Source: Capronia americana (lineage: Eukaryota; Ascomycota; Eurotiomycetes; Chaetothyriales; Herpotrichiellaceae). Taken from it: DNA of 64,000 bases. The notes under the pieces are model-generated. The model did no database searches and was not told the origin of the DNA. It saw only the letters and a program-made list of their open reading frames with translations. Made by a program: the position numbers and the translations under genes. Below are positions 43,606-53,256 of the stretch, one piece after another. Location of the stretch: NCBI GenBank assembly GCA_016110215.1, contig JADWQD010000013.1, forward strand, positions 682,001 through 746,000, in the 5' to 3' direction. Position 1 is the stretch's first letter. Each line of letters opens with the position of its first letter.

Positions 43606-45003
43606 ATGTCGAAGCCTATATCGTTTGGCTTTGGAAAGTCCAAGCTAGCCAGCTCTGGCGCTGGCACCGGCACCGGCACTCTTCCGTCCCGCAAGCCTGC
43701 CTCGTCAAAGGCCGTCTCACGAACCGCCCTGCACCAAGACTCAGACATTGAAGACGAGGAAGAGCCAAGACACGAGTCAGTCACCGGCTTCTCGTCCAGT
43801 GGTGCTATTCTAAGTCGTCCCGTACAGGAATCGAGAGAGAAAGTCATACCGAATGCCGGCAATGGCGACTGGCGCAGACGAGGACGGACGAATCTACTGC
43901 CTGCAGAAGTCCAGGCAGCGCAACGGGGAGATGGCCCTGTTATGGTGGAGAGAGACGAAGTGAACAAGGCTACCGGGCTACAGTTTGCAGACAAGAGCGA
44001 GAAGGAGTCCGAGCAACGGACGAATGGCAATCAAAGCAACCAGGACCATACCGATGCTCCGCCCAAACAACTGACGGCAGATGAAGAGGCCCTGCAAGCA
44101 CTTTTAGATGATGGCACTGGCAAGCCCAAGTCAAACGCTATCATACAACAGCAAGGGAACAGGACACTGTCACCATGGGACGAAGAGCAAGATTTCCGGC
44201 AGGACATTGCTTCTAGACCAGATTCAAGCACGCTCGACGAATATGCTGCAATGCCCGTCGAGGAATTTGGACTGGCGATGTTGCGGGGAATGGGCCAGAA
44301 GCGGCGGGCCAACGGAGAAGTCATTGATTTGAACCCCAAGACGGACGACAACAGCCGGAAGCAACGCAAGCAAGAGGGGTTTCTAGGGATCGGCGCAAGA
44401 GCAGCTCCTGGAACGAATGGAGTCGAGCTAGGCGCATGGGGCAAAGCTGACATGCGCAAGAACACAAAGGGCCAGGGATTCTTCACACCGTTGATGCGCG
44501 AGAATAAGGCCACAGGCGAGCGAATATCAGAGGAGGAATTTCAGCGAAGGCTCAAAGAGTCCAAAAGACCAAAGGACGAGGAGGACTGGAGACAACGCAG
44601 AGATCGCAATCTGGAAAAGAGCGGCAGAGATCATGATCGAAACGGTCATGCCAACGGCAATGATGACTACCGCGATCAGATGAACGCTTTCTCGCGCGCA
44701 AGTCCATCAAAGCGAGACAAGGAGGATGAGGGGGAATACTCTCGATCAAGGCGAGATCGGGATGACGGTGACCACGAGACCTCAAGATCGCGGAAAGACA
44801 GGTCGAGGGACAGAAGCCGAAGAAGCCGAGACGAAGACGAGAACTACGATGGCCGGCACCGAGACAAGTACCGAGACCGCCACCGGGATGACGACAGATA
44901 TGATTCGAGCTCGTCTCATCGAAGCAACAGAGATCGTGACCGAGACCGGGTTCGGGACAAGTACAAGGAGCGCGATGGTGACCGTCGGCATCGAGACAGA
45001 TGA
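43606..45003 (+). CDS. SPP2: pre-mRNA splicing factor Spp2
   Basis: A 465-residue single-exon protein beginning MSKPISFGFGKSKL, the conserved opening of Spp2/GPKOW proteins; the in-frame extension to 43537 is not conserved-looking. Spp2 binds and activates the DEAH helicase Prp2 before the first catalytic step of splicing. The G-patch-type core lies at about 212-235 (YAAMPVEEFGLAMLRGMG), followed by a GFLGIGARAAP segment. The C-terminus from about 330 is a long Arg/Asp/Ser-rich tail with many RDRD and SRSRRD dipeptides, much longer than in yeast (185 residues) but usual in filamentous fungi. It shares a 273-bp divergent promoter with the RING ligase gene. Nuclear. Confidence 0.9.
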   Translation: MSKPISFGFGKSKLASSGAGTGTGTLPSRKPASSKAVSRTALHQDSDIEDEEEPRHESVTGFSSSGAILSRPVQESREKVIPNAGNGDWRRRGRTNLLPAEVQAAQRGDGPVMVERDEVNKATGLQFADKSEKESEQRTNGNQSNQDHTDAPPKQLTADEEALQALLDDGTGKPKSNAIIQQQGNRTLSPWDEEQDFRQDIASRPDSSTLDEYAAMPVEEFGLAMLRGMGQKRRANGEVIDLNPKTDDNSRKQRKQEGFLGIGARAAPGTNGVELGAWGKADMRKNTKGQGFFTPLMRENKATGERISEEEFQRRLKESKRPKDEEDWRQRRDRNLEKSGRDHDRNGHANGNDDYRDQMNAFSRASPSKRDKEDEGEYSRSRRDRDDGDHETSRSRKDRSRDRSRRSRDEDENYDGRHRDKYRDRHRDDDRYDSSSSHRSNRDRDRDRVRDKYKERDGDRRHRDR

Positions 45004-45580
45004 ATTAATTTTTGGCTCCAAAATGTAGTCATAGAGGAAGAGCTTCCAATCATGCCATTATAACATCGACGACATTGGCCCTCAGTACGAGTTTGGCCGG
45101 CAGAAGCTTCCTGGGCATTTCCCCAACGAGGCTGAAGTCTGCCCAAAATATGAGGCAATGGGACTTGCCTTTCAAAGGCCCGCAGTGAGACTAAAATTGC
45201 AGGGCAGTGGGAACGTTGCTATTTGAATTTAGCTCGCCTGGCAGTCACAAGCCCCGGAGTGACACAATATGTGCGAATACCTCGTACTCGTGGTCGACAT
45301 CGGGCTTCGTCGAGGCTTAGAATTGCAGTGCGCGACGAATGGCACCGAAATGGAGTAAAGGAATCGGCATCTTGGCGATCATTCCTGGCAACAAGGCAGG
45401 CTTGTGGGACATGCGCTGGCGACATACCAACGCGAGATTGTGCAGCTCTGTCAAACCGACAGACTATTGACGTGATGCTGGCCTCAAGACCATCGTTGCA
45501 ACGATGCATACGTATTACGTATGTAGTAGTAACCTTGGATGAGAGCCTCAAGGACCAAGCAAGCCCACTGATTGATTTAC
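45004..45580. other. convergent 3' region
   Basis: The 577 bp between the stops of SPP2 (plus) and UTP13 (minus). No gene is supported. The UTP13 stop codon overlaps a GTAAGT donor-like sequence, so a small 3' exon in this interval is conceivable but not needed. Confidence 0.5.
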
Positions 45581-48553
45581 TTACACCATGATCGCGTCCG
45601 CATCCCTCTCCACATCCATTCTGCTTTCGCTGTCCTGCCCGTTGCTACTCAGTTCCATGGCGCCTCCAAAGCCCTCGTCCATCTCCCTCAACGTGTACTC
45701 GATCAAGTAGCTCTCGTCGACCAGCTCTTCCATCCTCTTGAAGTGCCGCTCCGTGTAGACCTCTAGTGCCCGCAGTAATTCTTGCATGCCTGCACTTCCT
45801 CTGGTCCTGCCTCGTCCTCCTCCTCGTCTGACGGCACCGTCTCCCCCACCGCCCGCAGTACCCACGAGTTTCTTATCCCGTGCCATCTCGACGAACGTCG
45901 ACTTCGGGTACGATTTGAGAATACAATTCAAAATCCGTTGCGCGACGGGCGCCGTCCGCGCATTGGTGTTCCAGTCGCGCACGTGCTCGAGCATCTGGAA
46001 TAGTTGCGTCCTGTCCAGACTGGCCAGTACGGCATCGACTTCTCGTGCGCCGGTGATGCTTTTTTCCCGAGCCTCCTCGTGGGCTAGGTCGCTGCTCTGT
46101 TCCACGACGTCCTGAAAGACGCGCAACAACCGGCCTGGGTGGTTTAGGGCGAGGGACAAAGTGATGGCTTCACGGTAGTTTTTGGAGAAGATGTGGTTCT
46201 GCAGGAGTTGGTCTTGTTCGATGCGTTGATTGGCGCGCTGCGACAGTGCCGTGGCCGTGGCAAGCGTAGTATCACGCCAGAAGGTCAGTGTTGCGTCGGC
46301 GGCGCCCGAGATGAGCGGGTAAGGGTAGGGCTTTGCTGTTGAGGCTGAGGCGGATGTTCTCTTGGAGGATTTGTGGGAGGCCAGGAGGGAGGGTTGGGGA
46401 TAGGAAGTCGGCGCGACGAGGGCCCATACTCGATCGGTGTGGTTGTCTAACGTGGTGAGTAGGTGGTCGGAGTCGGAGGCCGAGTAGGGTGACCAGAGTT
46501 TCACGAGGGTGTCAGACGAGGCGGAGGCGATCATCGGGGACGCAGTCTGCTGGGAAGGTCGTGCGTCTTCTCCGGACTCTTCAGACCGGGTAAGAGGCAT
46601 GCTTGGCGAAATCCAAATGACCTTCAAGACTGAGTTGCTGTGTCCTTCGAACGTCTGGAGACACGTGTAAGTCGAAAGGGACCAGACTTTGACTGTTCGG
46701 TCGCCGGAGCCGCTGACCAAGAGGCCGCGAGAGCCACTTGATCCGCCATCCGGTAAAGAGATGGGAGGGGTTCCCGCCGGAGAGAAGCGGATTGACCAAA
46801 CGCCGCGCTTGTGGCCGCGGAGGATCCCTGTCACGGAGCCGTCTTCTAGCGACCAGATTTTGATGGTGCGGTCTTGAGAGGCAGAGGCGAAGAGTGCCGA
46901 TGTGGCAGACACGTCGATCGCGTTGATGTCCTTGTCGTGCGCGACTCGTGTGAACAAGGCTTTGGCGCCGGTTTGCGGTTCTGTTGCCGGGGGGTCATAC
47001 TTGAGTTTCGCTGTATCCCACCGCTTGATCGTCTTATCTTGCGACCCAGTCAAGAGGAAAGCAGGCGGGTGTGATGCTGGATTCCGCAATGCAGGTCCGT
47101 CACTGGGAGGGCTTCGTGGTAGCGCAATGGCGCCCAAGGACTCTGCATGACCGGCCAGAACGGCAAAGCATGTGTATGATGACGAGGCAGGATCTAATCT
47201 CCATAATCGCGCTGTGTTGTCCTTTGCGCCGGTTGCCAGCCAATGACCCGACCAGTCCACGTCCAGGCAGATTATGATGTCTTGGTGACCTTCGAGGAGC
47301 GCAACGTCGGTTCCGAACGAGGTCGGGGAGGAGAGGTCGGCGTCCTTCTGTGTGCTGTCGTCCGCAATGGACACCAATCTGACACTTTCCGTGTTCGTGG
47401 CAAGAGCTATTAGTTTCCTGTCTGGACCAACACAAGCCATATCGATAACTTCATCGTAATTGCCAGAAATTGTCCGAATCACCGGGAGGGCTTCTAGTGA
47501 CTCTGATACTTGAAGATCTCGCAGCTTGGTAACGTCGTGCACTCTCATTGTCTGATCTTGATGGACGGAGATAACAGTGTTATTTTCAAACACAGGGACA
47601 ATAGCCACGATAGCGTCGTTCTCAAGCCGGGGCTTTTGCTTGGCTGTGAGCTCGCGACCGGTGCCGACATCCCATACCCTGACTGCTCCGTGCTCTCCTC
47701 CAGAATAGCAAAACTTCCCAGCGCTCAGAAACCCTGCGGTCTCGAGGACTTCCAGCGCAGGAATGACTCTTGTTTGCATCCATGTCCGGGCATCCCAAAG
47801 TATGATTGTTCGATCACGACTGGCCGTCAGAAGGAGTTGCTGCTCCTCGGCGAAGTCGAGGCTTCGAACGACGCTGACATGGGCATCAAGTGTGGCGATA
47901 GCCTTTCGAGCAGCGAGATTCCACACCCGAACCTTTCCATCTTCACCACCTGATGCCAGACATATTTGTTGCGCCGTTGATGGCTCGTCGACATCCATCT
48001 GTTCTCCATCTCGACTCTTTCGTTTTCGGCTTTTCTGGCTCCCTGACGAGTTGGTTGATTTGGACTGAAAGAATTTCAAGGCGGAAACGATACCACCGTG
48101 GCCGTGGAATGTATGCGAAACATAGCCTCCTCTGATGTCCCATACCTTGACTTGTCCCTCCGCTCCGCCAGTGGCCAATACTGACCCGGTGTCGTCAATT
48201 GCCGATGACACGACTGGGGTGGCGTGCGGCTTTAGTGTGCGTGTTAAATCTGCGACCAGGGTTGCCGATTCCTCTAGTGGTGTTAGAGAATAGATGCGGA
48301 GTGAGAGCGATCTGGAAGCAATGGCCAAGTGGGAGACATCGGGAGCCAGACAGAGACTCGTCACGGGTTCTCCATCGCCCTCTATCCGACACAAGACTTT
48401 GCCAGACCTGATATCAACAATCAAAACATCTTCTTCGACGCAGGTCGCAAGCAGTCTCCCATCTGCGTTATGTGAAATGTCGCCCCCGGTATAAATCGGT
48501 TCGATGGTCTTGGCCGCCTCGAAGGTGGTTTTGAGGTCGACTTTGGTCGCCAT
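45581..48553 (-). CDS. UTP13: small-subunit processome WD40 protein Utp13
   Basis: A 990-residue single-exon protein. I place the start at MATKVDLKTTFEAAKTIEPIYTGG because similarity to the family begins there; an in-frame extension of 18 codons is not needed. Utp13 belongs to the UTP-B (Pwp2) subcomplex of the small-subunit processome and works in the nucleolus on U3-dependent pre-18S processing. Two WD40 propellers are visible, with blades such as GGAEGQVKVWDIRGG, LTASRDRTIILWD, LATGAKDNTARLWRL, LLTGSQDKTIKRWD, FASASQDRTIKIWSL and LVSGSGDRTVKVWSL. The C-terminal helical Utp13 domain (about 810-985, LLQNHIFSKNYREAITLSLALNHP onward) follows. Length is slightly above the yeast protein (817). 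An RGGGRGRTRG insertion sits in the C-terminal domain. Confidence 0.93.
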   Translation of the reverse strand: MATKVDLKTTFEAAKTIEPIYTGGDISHNADGRLLATCVEEDVLIVDIRSGKVLCRIEGDGEPVTSLCLAPDVSHLAIASRSLSLRIYSLTPLEESATLVADLTRTLKPHATPVVSSAIDDTGSVLATGGAEGQVKVWDIRGGYVSHTFHGHGGIVSALKFFQSKSTNSSGSQKSRKRKSRDGEQMDVDEPSTAQQICLASGGEDGKVRVWNLAARKAIATLDAHVSVVRSLDFAEEQQLLLTASRDRTIILWDARTWMQTRVIPALEVLETAGFLSAGKFCYSGGEHGAVRVWDVGTGRELTAKQKPRLENDAIVAIVPVFENNTVISVHQDQTMRVHDVTKLRDLQVSESLEALPVIRTISGNYDEVIDMACVGPDRKLIALATNTESVRLVSIADDSTQKDADLSSPTSFGTDVALLEGHQDIIICLDVDWSGHWLATGAKDNTARLWRLDPASSSYTCFAVLAGHAESLGAIALPRSPPSDGPALRNPASHPPAFLLTGSQDKTIKRWDTAKLKYDPPATEPQTGAKALFTRVAHDKDINAIDVSATSALFASASQDRTIKIWSLEDGSVTGILRGHKRGVWSIRFSPAGTPPISLPDGGSSGSRGLLVSGSGDRTVKVWSLSTYTCLQTFEGHSNSVLKVIWISPSMPLTRSEESGEDARPSQQTASPMIASASSDTLVKLWSPYSASDSDHLLTTLDNHTDRVWALVAPTSYPQPSLLASHKSSKRTSASASTAKPYPYPLISGAADATLTFWRDTTLATATALSQRANQRIEQDQLLQNHIFSKNYREAITLSLALNHPGRLLRVFQDVVEQSSDLAHEEAREKSITGAREVDAVLASLDRTQLFQMLEHVRDWNTNARTAPVAQRILNCILKSYPKSTFVEMARDKKLVGTAGGGGDGAVRRGGGRGRTRGSAGMQELLRALEVYTERHFKRMEELVDESYLIEYTLREMDEGFGGAMELSSNGQDSESRMDVERDADAIMV

Positions 48554-49036
48554 TTTCACAGTCGCTAGAAGACCAATATCAGTGCAAGGGATTTCTCGTA
48601 GCAGCACATTGACTGGTAAAGATGTCGATTGGAGTCGACTCTGTTGAGCGTGCCTGAAGTTTCGCAGAAAATGTCCAGCCGCTAATTAAAACTTTCGACC
48701 AATTGTGTGGCGAGGTTCAAGGCCCGGAGGCTAACAACATTTCGCGCCACAGCCTTGCGACGCAGCTCTCAGCCTCGCGTCTTTGTCATCAATAGCTTGG
48801 CGTTTTTGGCAGGTTTGGTACCATAGTCAAACTCCGTCCTCGTCCCTTTTTCTCTTGAGTTGACGCAAAACAACGACCAAGCTTCCCTCCTTACTACGCG
48901 TATCTACCACCTATTACACTTACACGGCCATTTCTGTCGTTCTGTTAACCGTCTCAATGTGGTAGGTGGTAAATATGTGTTGTATCCACATCGCAGAGAC
49001 GGCCCTCAATGCCACACCGCCATAGGCGACGAAGCA
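48554..49036. other. UTP13 promoter and PrpD-like 3' flank
   Basis: The 483 bp between the UTP13 start and the stop of the PrpD-family gene, both on the minus strand. A TAATTAAAACTTT stretch near 48683 is the only notable word. Confidence 0.5.
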
Positions 49037-50518
49037 TCACAAAGCTTTGACCAACGCAGCAACATCACCAACACCCTTCAAGCCCCAGGCAATGTCGCTT
49101 GCACTCTTTGCCCCTTCTTTTCCAAGCACCAGACTCACCTGGTCGAGGAATTTCTCCTGCAATTGCTCGTCTGTCATTGGGACCTCCAGACTCCCAATGG
49201 CATGCTTGACATGCTTCTTCAGCTGCTTCCCGTCCTGAAATTCGACCACGATCTCTGTCTCATCAGCACCCAACTTCTCGTCAGCCGTCGCATCGATCTT
49301 ATCCCTGATCGAAACAATCTCGGTGCTCCTCACCACGTCATCCGCATACTGCGCCGGCCCGGCCTTCCCCAGCGCCAATCCCACTGCGCCACCGTGATAA
49401 ACACTGAACTTGGCTTGTAAGCCATCCTGGGGAGTTTTCTTGCCCGTCAACTCCAGCACCAAAGGGTGGACCCTACATCGCACACTCTTGATCCCTTGCA
49501 CATCCACGCCGTTCTCTTTGATCTCCTTGTGCAACTGGATACACCCATCAATGACTGGATGCACCACAATCCCACATGGAAACGGCTTGAACGCGTTCTT
49601 CTCGATTTCCCACACCTTCCCTAGACTTCCCACCATTTCGTCTAACCGATTGATCCCCTGACCAACGACATTGACCCAGCCTCTCTTCGCCTCCAGGGCT
49701 GAGGTTGAGGACGTAAACCCCTGAGATGCCAATATGGCTGCTAACAAACCATTTTGAGCCGACCGTCCGACGTGGAAGGACTTCGTATCTGTACCGAACA
49801 TCTCGCGCAGGCCGGTCACTTGCGTCGATGCTATCCCGATGGCATGTGCGGTTTGTTCCGCAAACAGTGAGAGAAGTTTGCTGACCGCGACGGCAGCGCC
49901 AATGGAGCCCGTCGTCGAGGTGATGTGCCTGTAAAATGAGTTTCAGTAGAGCGGTCCCTCCGAAAAAGATCCATCCTACCCAAGCTCGCCACTTGCGCGC
50001 TTCAACATGCAACAGAAGGGGGAAGGAACCATTACTCACCATCCCACATCATAGTGCTTCGGCCACACGGCTAACCCAACTTTACACTCGGCCTCAATCC
50101 CCACCACCAGCGCGAGCAAAAAATCGTCTCCCGTCACGGTCAACCCCCGAGCGGTCAGTGCCTCGGCCTGGGCGAGCAACGCACTCGCTACCGGCCCCGT
50201 CGGGTGGATAATGGTCTCTAGATGCGTGTCGTCGTAATCGTGCACATGGCTCGCGATGCCATTGATCAATGCTGAATGGCTGGCATCTGCCTTCGCAGCT
50301 CCACTCCCGGACGATTGATCACCTAATAGGGTTGATGTCCCCATCCCGAAGAATGGAGATAGCGCTTTCACCGCAGTCGTCGTGGTAGGATGGTTCGAAC
50401 CCCCCAGCGCACAGCCCAGCCAGTTGTAGAATGAGCGGAGCGCCGCGTCCACGACAGTCCCCGGGAGGTCGTTGTATGATAGGCCGGTGGACCATTCTGC
50501 AATGCGGAGGGTCGCCAT
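49037..50518 (-). CDS. MmgE/PrpD-family dehydratase/decarboxylase-like protein
   Basis: A 456-residue protein from two exons (50518-50040 and 49928-49037), with a 111-nt intron (GTGAGT..TTACAG) that splits the Trp codon in KHYDVGWHITSTTG. The family contains 2-methylcitrate dehydratase (PrpD), cis-aconitate decarboxylase (fungal CadA, animal IRG1/ACOD1) and iminodisuccinate epimerase. Visible active-site landmarks are HDYDDTH at 93-99, HPTG at 105-108 with the same spacing from the Asp pair as in ACOD1, and WH at 160-161. The N-terminal helical domain and the C-terminal MmgE alpha/beta domain (FPCGIVVHPVIDGC onward) are both complete. No mitochondrial targeting peptide is obvious, so a cytosolic enzyme is likely. 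Substrate not determined; itaconate formation is possible but unproven. Confidence 0.87.
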
Positions 50519-52414
50519 TGCGATCGAAGCCTAGACCAGAGTTGCGCGGAAGTATGTTACTTTCAGACCAGCTGTTAAAGATCAAACTTCAAATGCCAAA
50601 GCGCCACTAACATACGAGTCGGATACGGGTATAGGGGGGAGTCGGCTAAGCTTTCAAGTTCGCATTGCTAGTAAAATGCTTGACTTTGATATCTTTCTGG
50701 GGTTTAGTACGAACGTATGGCTGTGGCACGAAGCTTTCGCAGAAGCCTCTGCTCTCATCGATACAAACAAGACCTACGGAGTTCCTGTCAGTTTTTATTC
50801 AATGGCTTCCCCACGGGGATTCCCCGACTGGTTGGTGATGATGTCGACCCGTCTCCTCACCATACGCAGCAGCAAGCGATGTGGAGCGAACTCCGACATC
50901 GCTCACCCGGTTCTGTGTTGCGTCGGCCTCTCTGGGGACAGGAATCTGGAAGTAATATTCTTAAGAACCACATGATGAATCGGCCTTTTGATGCGCGTGG
51001 TCACTCTACTGCCTCGAGGGAGTACTAGTATTAACGTACTCCCGTACTCGCACTGAGACAGCTGAATGCTCCGACCAAGCGCATGGACCAGGCTCCACAC
51101 CTCCGCGACGTAGCATTCCTTGTCTTGCGGGTTGTCTACTCGTAGGTATGCGATCAACGCGTCGCCGCGTCGTCGTGTCGCGCGCGTTCTATGCGCTCTA
51201 GTCCATATTACCAACTACAAGTAGCGTTTAGGATCCATCTCACGATCAGAGTACAATTACTACTGTAGTCATGTCTGTCCACTCCTCCTCGTTCATGTAT
51301 CATGAGGAGCTCTCACTCTCCCCTCTTGTGTTTGTGTGCGTTTCTTCTTCGTATGCTGATATTTGGCTAAAACTTTTCCTACTTAAACCACAGGCACAAG
51401 TACGAGCTACAGTATCCCACAACAACCAGCGAGCCCTACGGTCTTTCGGACGGACGATTGCTCGGGCTGGCGGCTTTCTTGCACCACCACCACCACCACC
51501 ACCACCACCACGACGGTCGTCGTCGTCGAGGTCTTCAAGGAACGTACGTGCTGGGTGCGGTCTTTGACATGAGGAGGCGACGATCCGACTCAAAACATGC
51601 GCCTGGCTCAATTTGGTCTGAGAACGGGAAATGGGAAATGGGAATGTACCGGCTACAGCGGGCCTTATCTATGCTTCATCGCTCGGGGTATGGATCTGCC
51701 GCGACAGTACGAGGTACACCAGTGCCCCGCGGTCCCGCAGTGGCCATAGTAAGTCGGGCGACAGTGCTTGCTATTGATCAGTACAGCTACCCGGCCGGCC
51801 GGCCAGCTAGCCAGACAGCCAGCCAGACGTTGGACAATGATCAGATCGAATCGAATCGAATCAAATTAAATCAGATTGGACTTCCTGATCTGGCGCCGTC
51901 CATGACCAGTACCTGCGTACGTACCTAGATGCGCCCTACCACGTCCTCCGCCTTGGAAGCAACACGCCGCGTCCCACGTCCCGCACAAGATATATATCCC
52001 ACTCGTAGCAAGAGTGTGCGAGGTACCGGTAAGCTCCGTGTCCTATCTCCATGATCGGGCGTCCAATGCCACCACTTACGTCTTAATGCGCTGGGCATGC
52101 AGCGTGCTAAGGGGTGCCAATCATCCAATGTCCAATCGATGCAAACTGCAACTCGATCCTGAGTCTCTGAGACTTTCGAATGACTCAGAGCTCAGCCGAC
52201 GCTAAGGGTAGGGTTGCCCTGGACCCTGTACACAGTACACTGTACGAGTATTCCTCTCGACCCCGCCATCCGCCCTCGCTCGCCAGAAACAATATCGGGC
52301 AAAAAGATCCCATCTTTTGACTGCTGAAATGTTTTCGCCCATTTGCCCTCATCCGCCTCTCCCCCCCTCCGCCCATCTCATTCCGAACAAAGACAACATC
52401 TGCCAACCGCTGCG
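50519..52414. other. long intergenic region with simple repeats
   Basis: About 1.9 kb between divergent starts of the PrpD-like gene (minus) and the dienelactone hydrolase (plus). It holds a CAC run at 51482-51511 followed by CGT repeats, CCGGCCGG and CAGC(C)AG repeats near 51790-51830, and an ATCGA pentamer run near 51844-51862. Frames crossing these are repeat artefacts. No gene is supported. Confidence 0.5.
51482..51511 (+). repeat. CAC trinucleotide microsatellite
   Basis: About ten CAC units followed directly by a short CGT/GTC run, in intergenic DNA. Confidence 0.85.
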
Positions 52415-53158
52415 ATGGCCCTCTCGACTTGCTGTCTCAAATCCTTCGCCTGGGATGGCACACCCACGGGCCAGACTTCCACCCTCGGCCCCCTCAACGC
52501 GTACATTGCCGGCAGCAACCCCGAGCGCGCCATCCTTCTGATCCACGACGCCCTCGGCTGGACATTTCCCAACGCACGCCTGCTGGCCGACCACTACGCC
52601 CGCGAAATCGACGCCACTGTCTATCTGCCGGACTTCTTCGATGGCGAAATTCTTCCCTTCGAACCTATCCTGGCGGGACGTTTCCACGAGGTCGACTTTG
52701 CGGGCTTCCTAGCGAGGAACGCCCGCCCCATCCGCGAACCCGAGATCATTGATGCCGCCCGTGTGTTGAAGCAACGATACAAGAAACTCGGTGCCATCGG
52801 GTTCTGCTACGGCGGGTGGGCTTGTTTCCGGCTTGGGGCCAAGGGCCATGACCCATCGCTTGTCGATGCCATCAGCGCCGGCCATCCTAGCCTCCTGACG
52901 AAGCAAGATATCGACGAGGTTGCAGTCCCCGTGCAGATGCTCGCACCAGAGCATGACGTCGCGTATCCAGCTGACATGAAGGTTTATACGTTCGAAACGG
53001 TGATGAAGAACGGAGTCCCCCTTGAGTATGTCCATTTCCCAGGAGTGGAGCATGGATGTCTTGTGCGCGGGGATGCTGCGCACAAGGGCGAGAGAGAGGC
53101 GATGGCCAGGGCGAAGGACGCGGCTGTGAATTGGTTTAAGCAGTGGCTGTATGAGTGA
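52415..53158 (+). CDS. dienelactone hydrolase family protein
   Basis: A 247-residue alpha/beta-hydrolase, single exon. The ATG at 52415 gives the usual family length; an upstream in-frame ATG would add 24 unrelated residues. The catalytic triad is visible: Cys131 in GFCYGG, Asp181 in APEHD and His213 in GVEHG. A cysteine nucleophile is the hallmark of dienelactone hydrolases, which open lactone rings in aromatic ring-cleavage pathways. Fungal members also act on other esters or in secondary-metabolite pathways. No signal peptide, so cytosolic. Its stop lies only 98 bp from the stop of the convergent MFS gene. True substrate unknown. Confidence 0.9.
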   Translation: MALSTCCLKSFAWDGTPTGQTSTLGPLNAYIAGSNPERAILLIHDALGWTFPNARLLADHYAREIDATVYLPDFFDGEILPFEPILAGRFHEVDFAGFLARNARPIREPEIIDAARVLKQRYKKLGAIGFCYGGWACFRLGAKGHDPSLVDAISAGHPSLLTKQDIDEVAVPVQMLAPEHDVAYPADMKVYTFETVMKNGVPLEYVHFPGVEHGCLVRGDAAHKGEREAMARAKDAAVNWFKQWLYE

Positions 53159-53256
53159 TTGCATCTGCTTGCATTCAAGATCGACGAGGCCGCCAAAGCG
53201 CAGCGGACAATCCATTGGCAGGCAGCTTTGTGGCCTAGGCGCCTCGTTGAAGTGGG

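Noticed and set aside
45480..45590. Extra 3' exon of UTP13, because GTAAGT overlaps the stop codon
   Set aside because: The predicted protein already has its full C-terminal domain, and no acceptor downstream has a convincing branch site.
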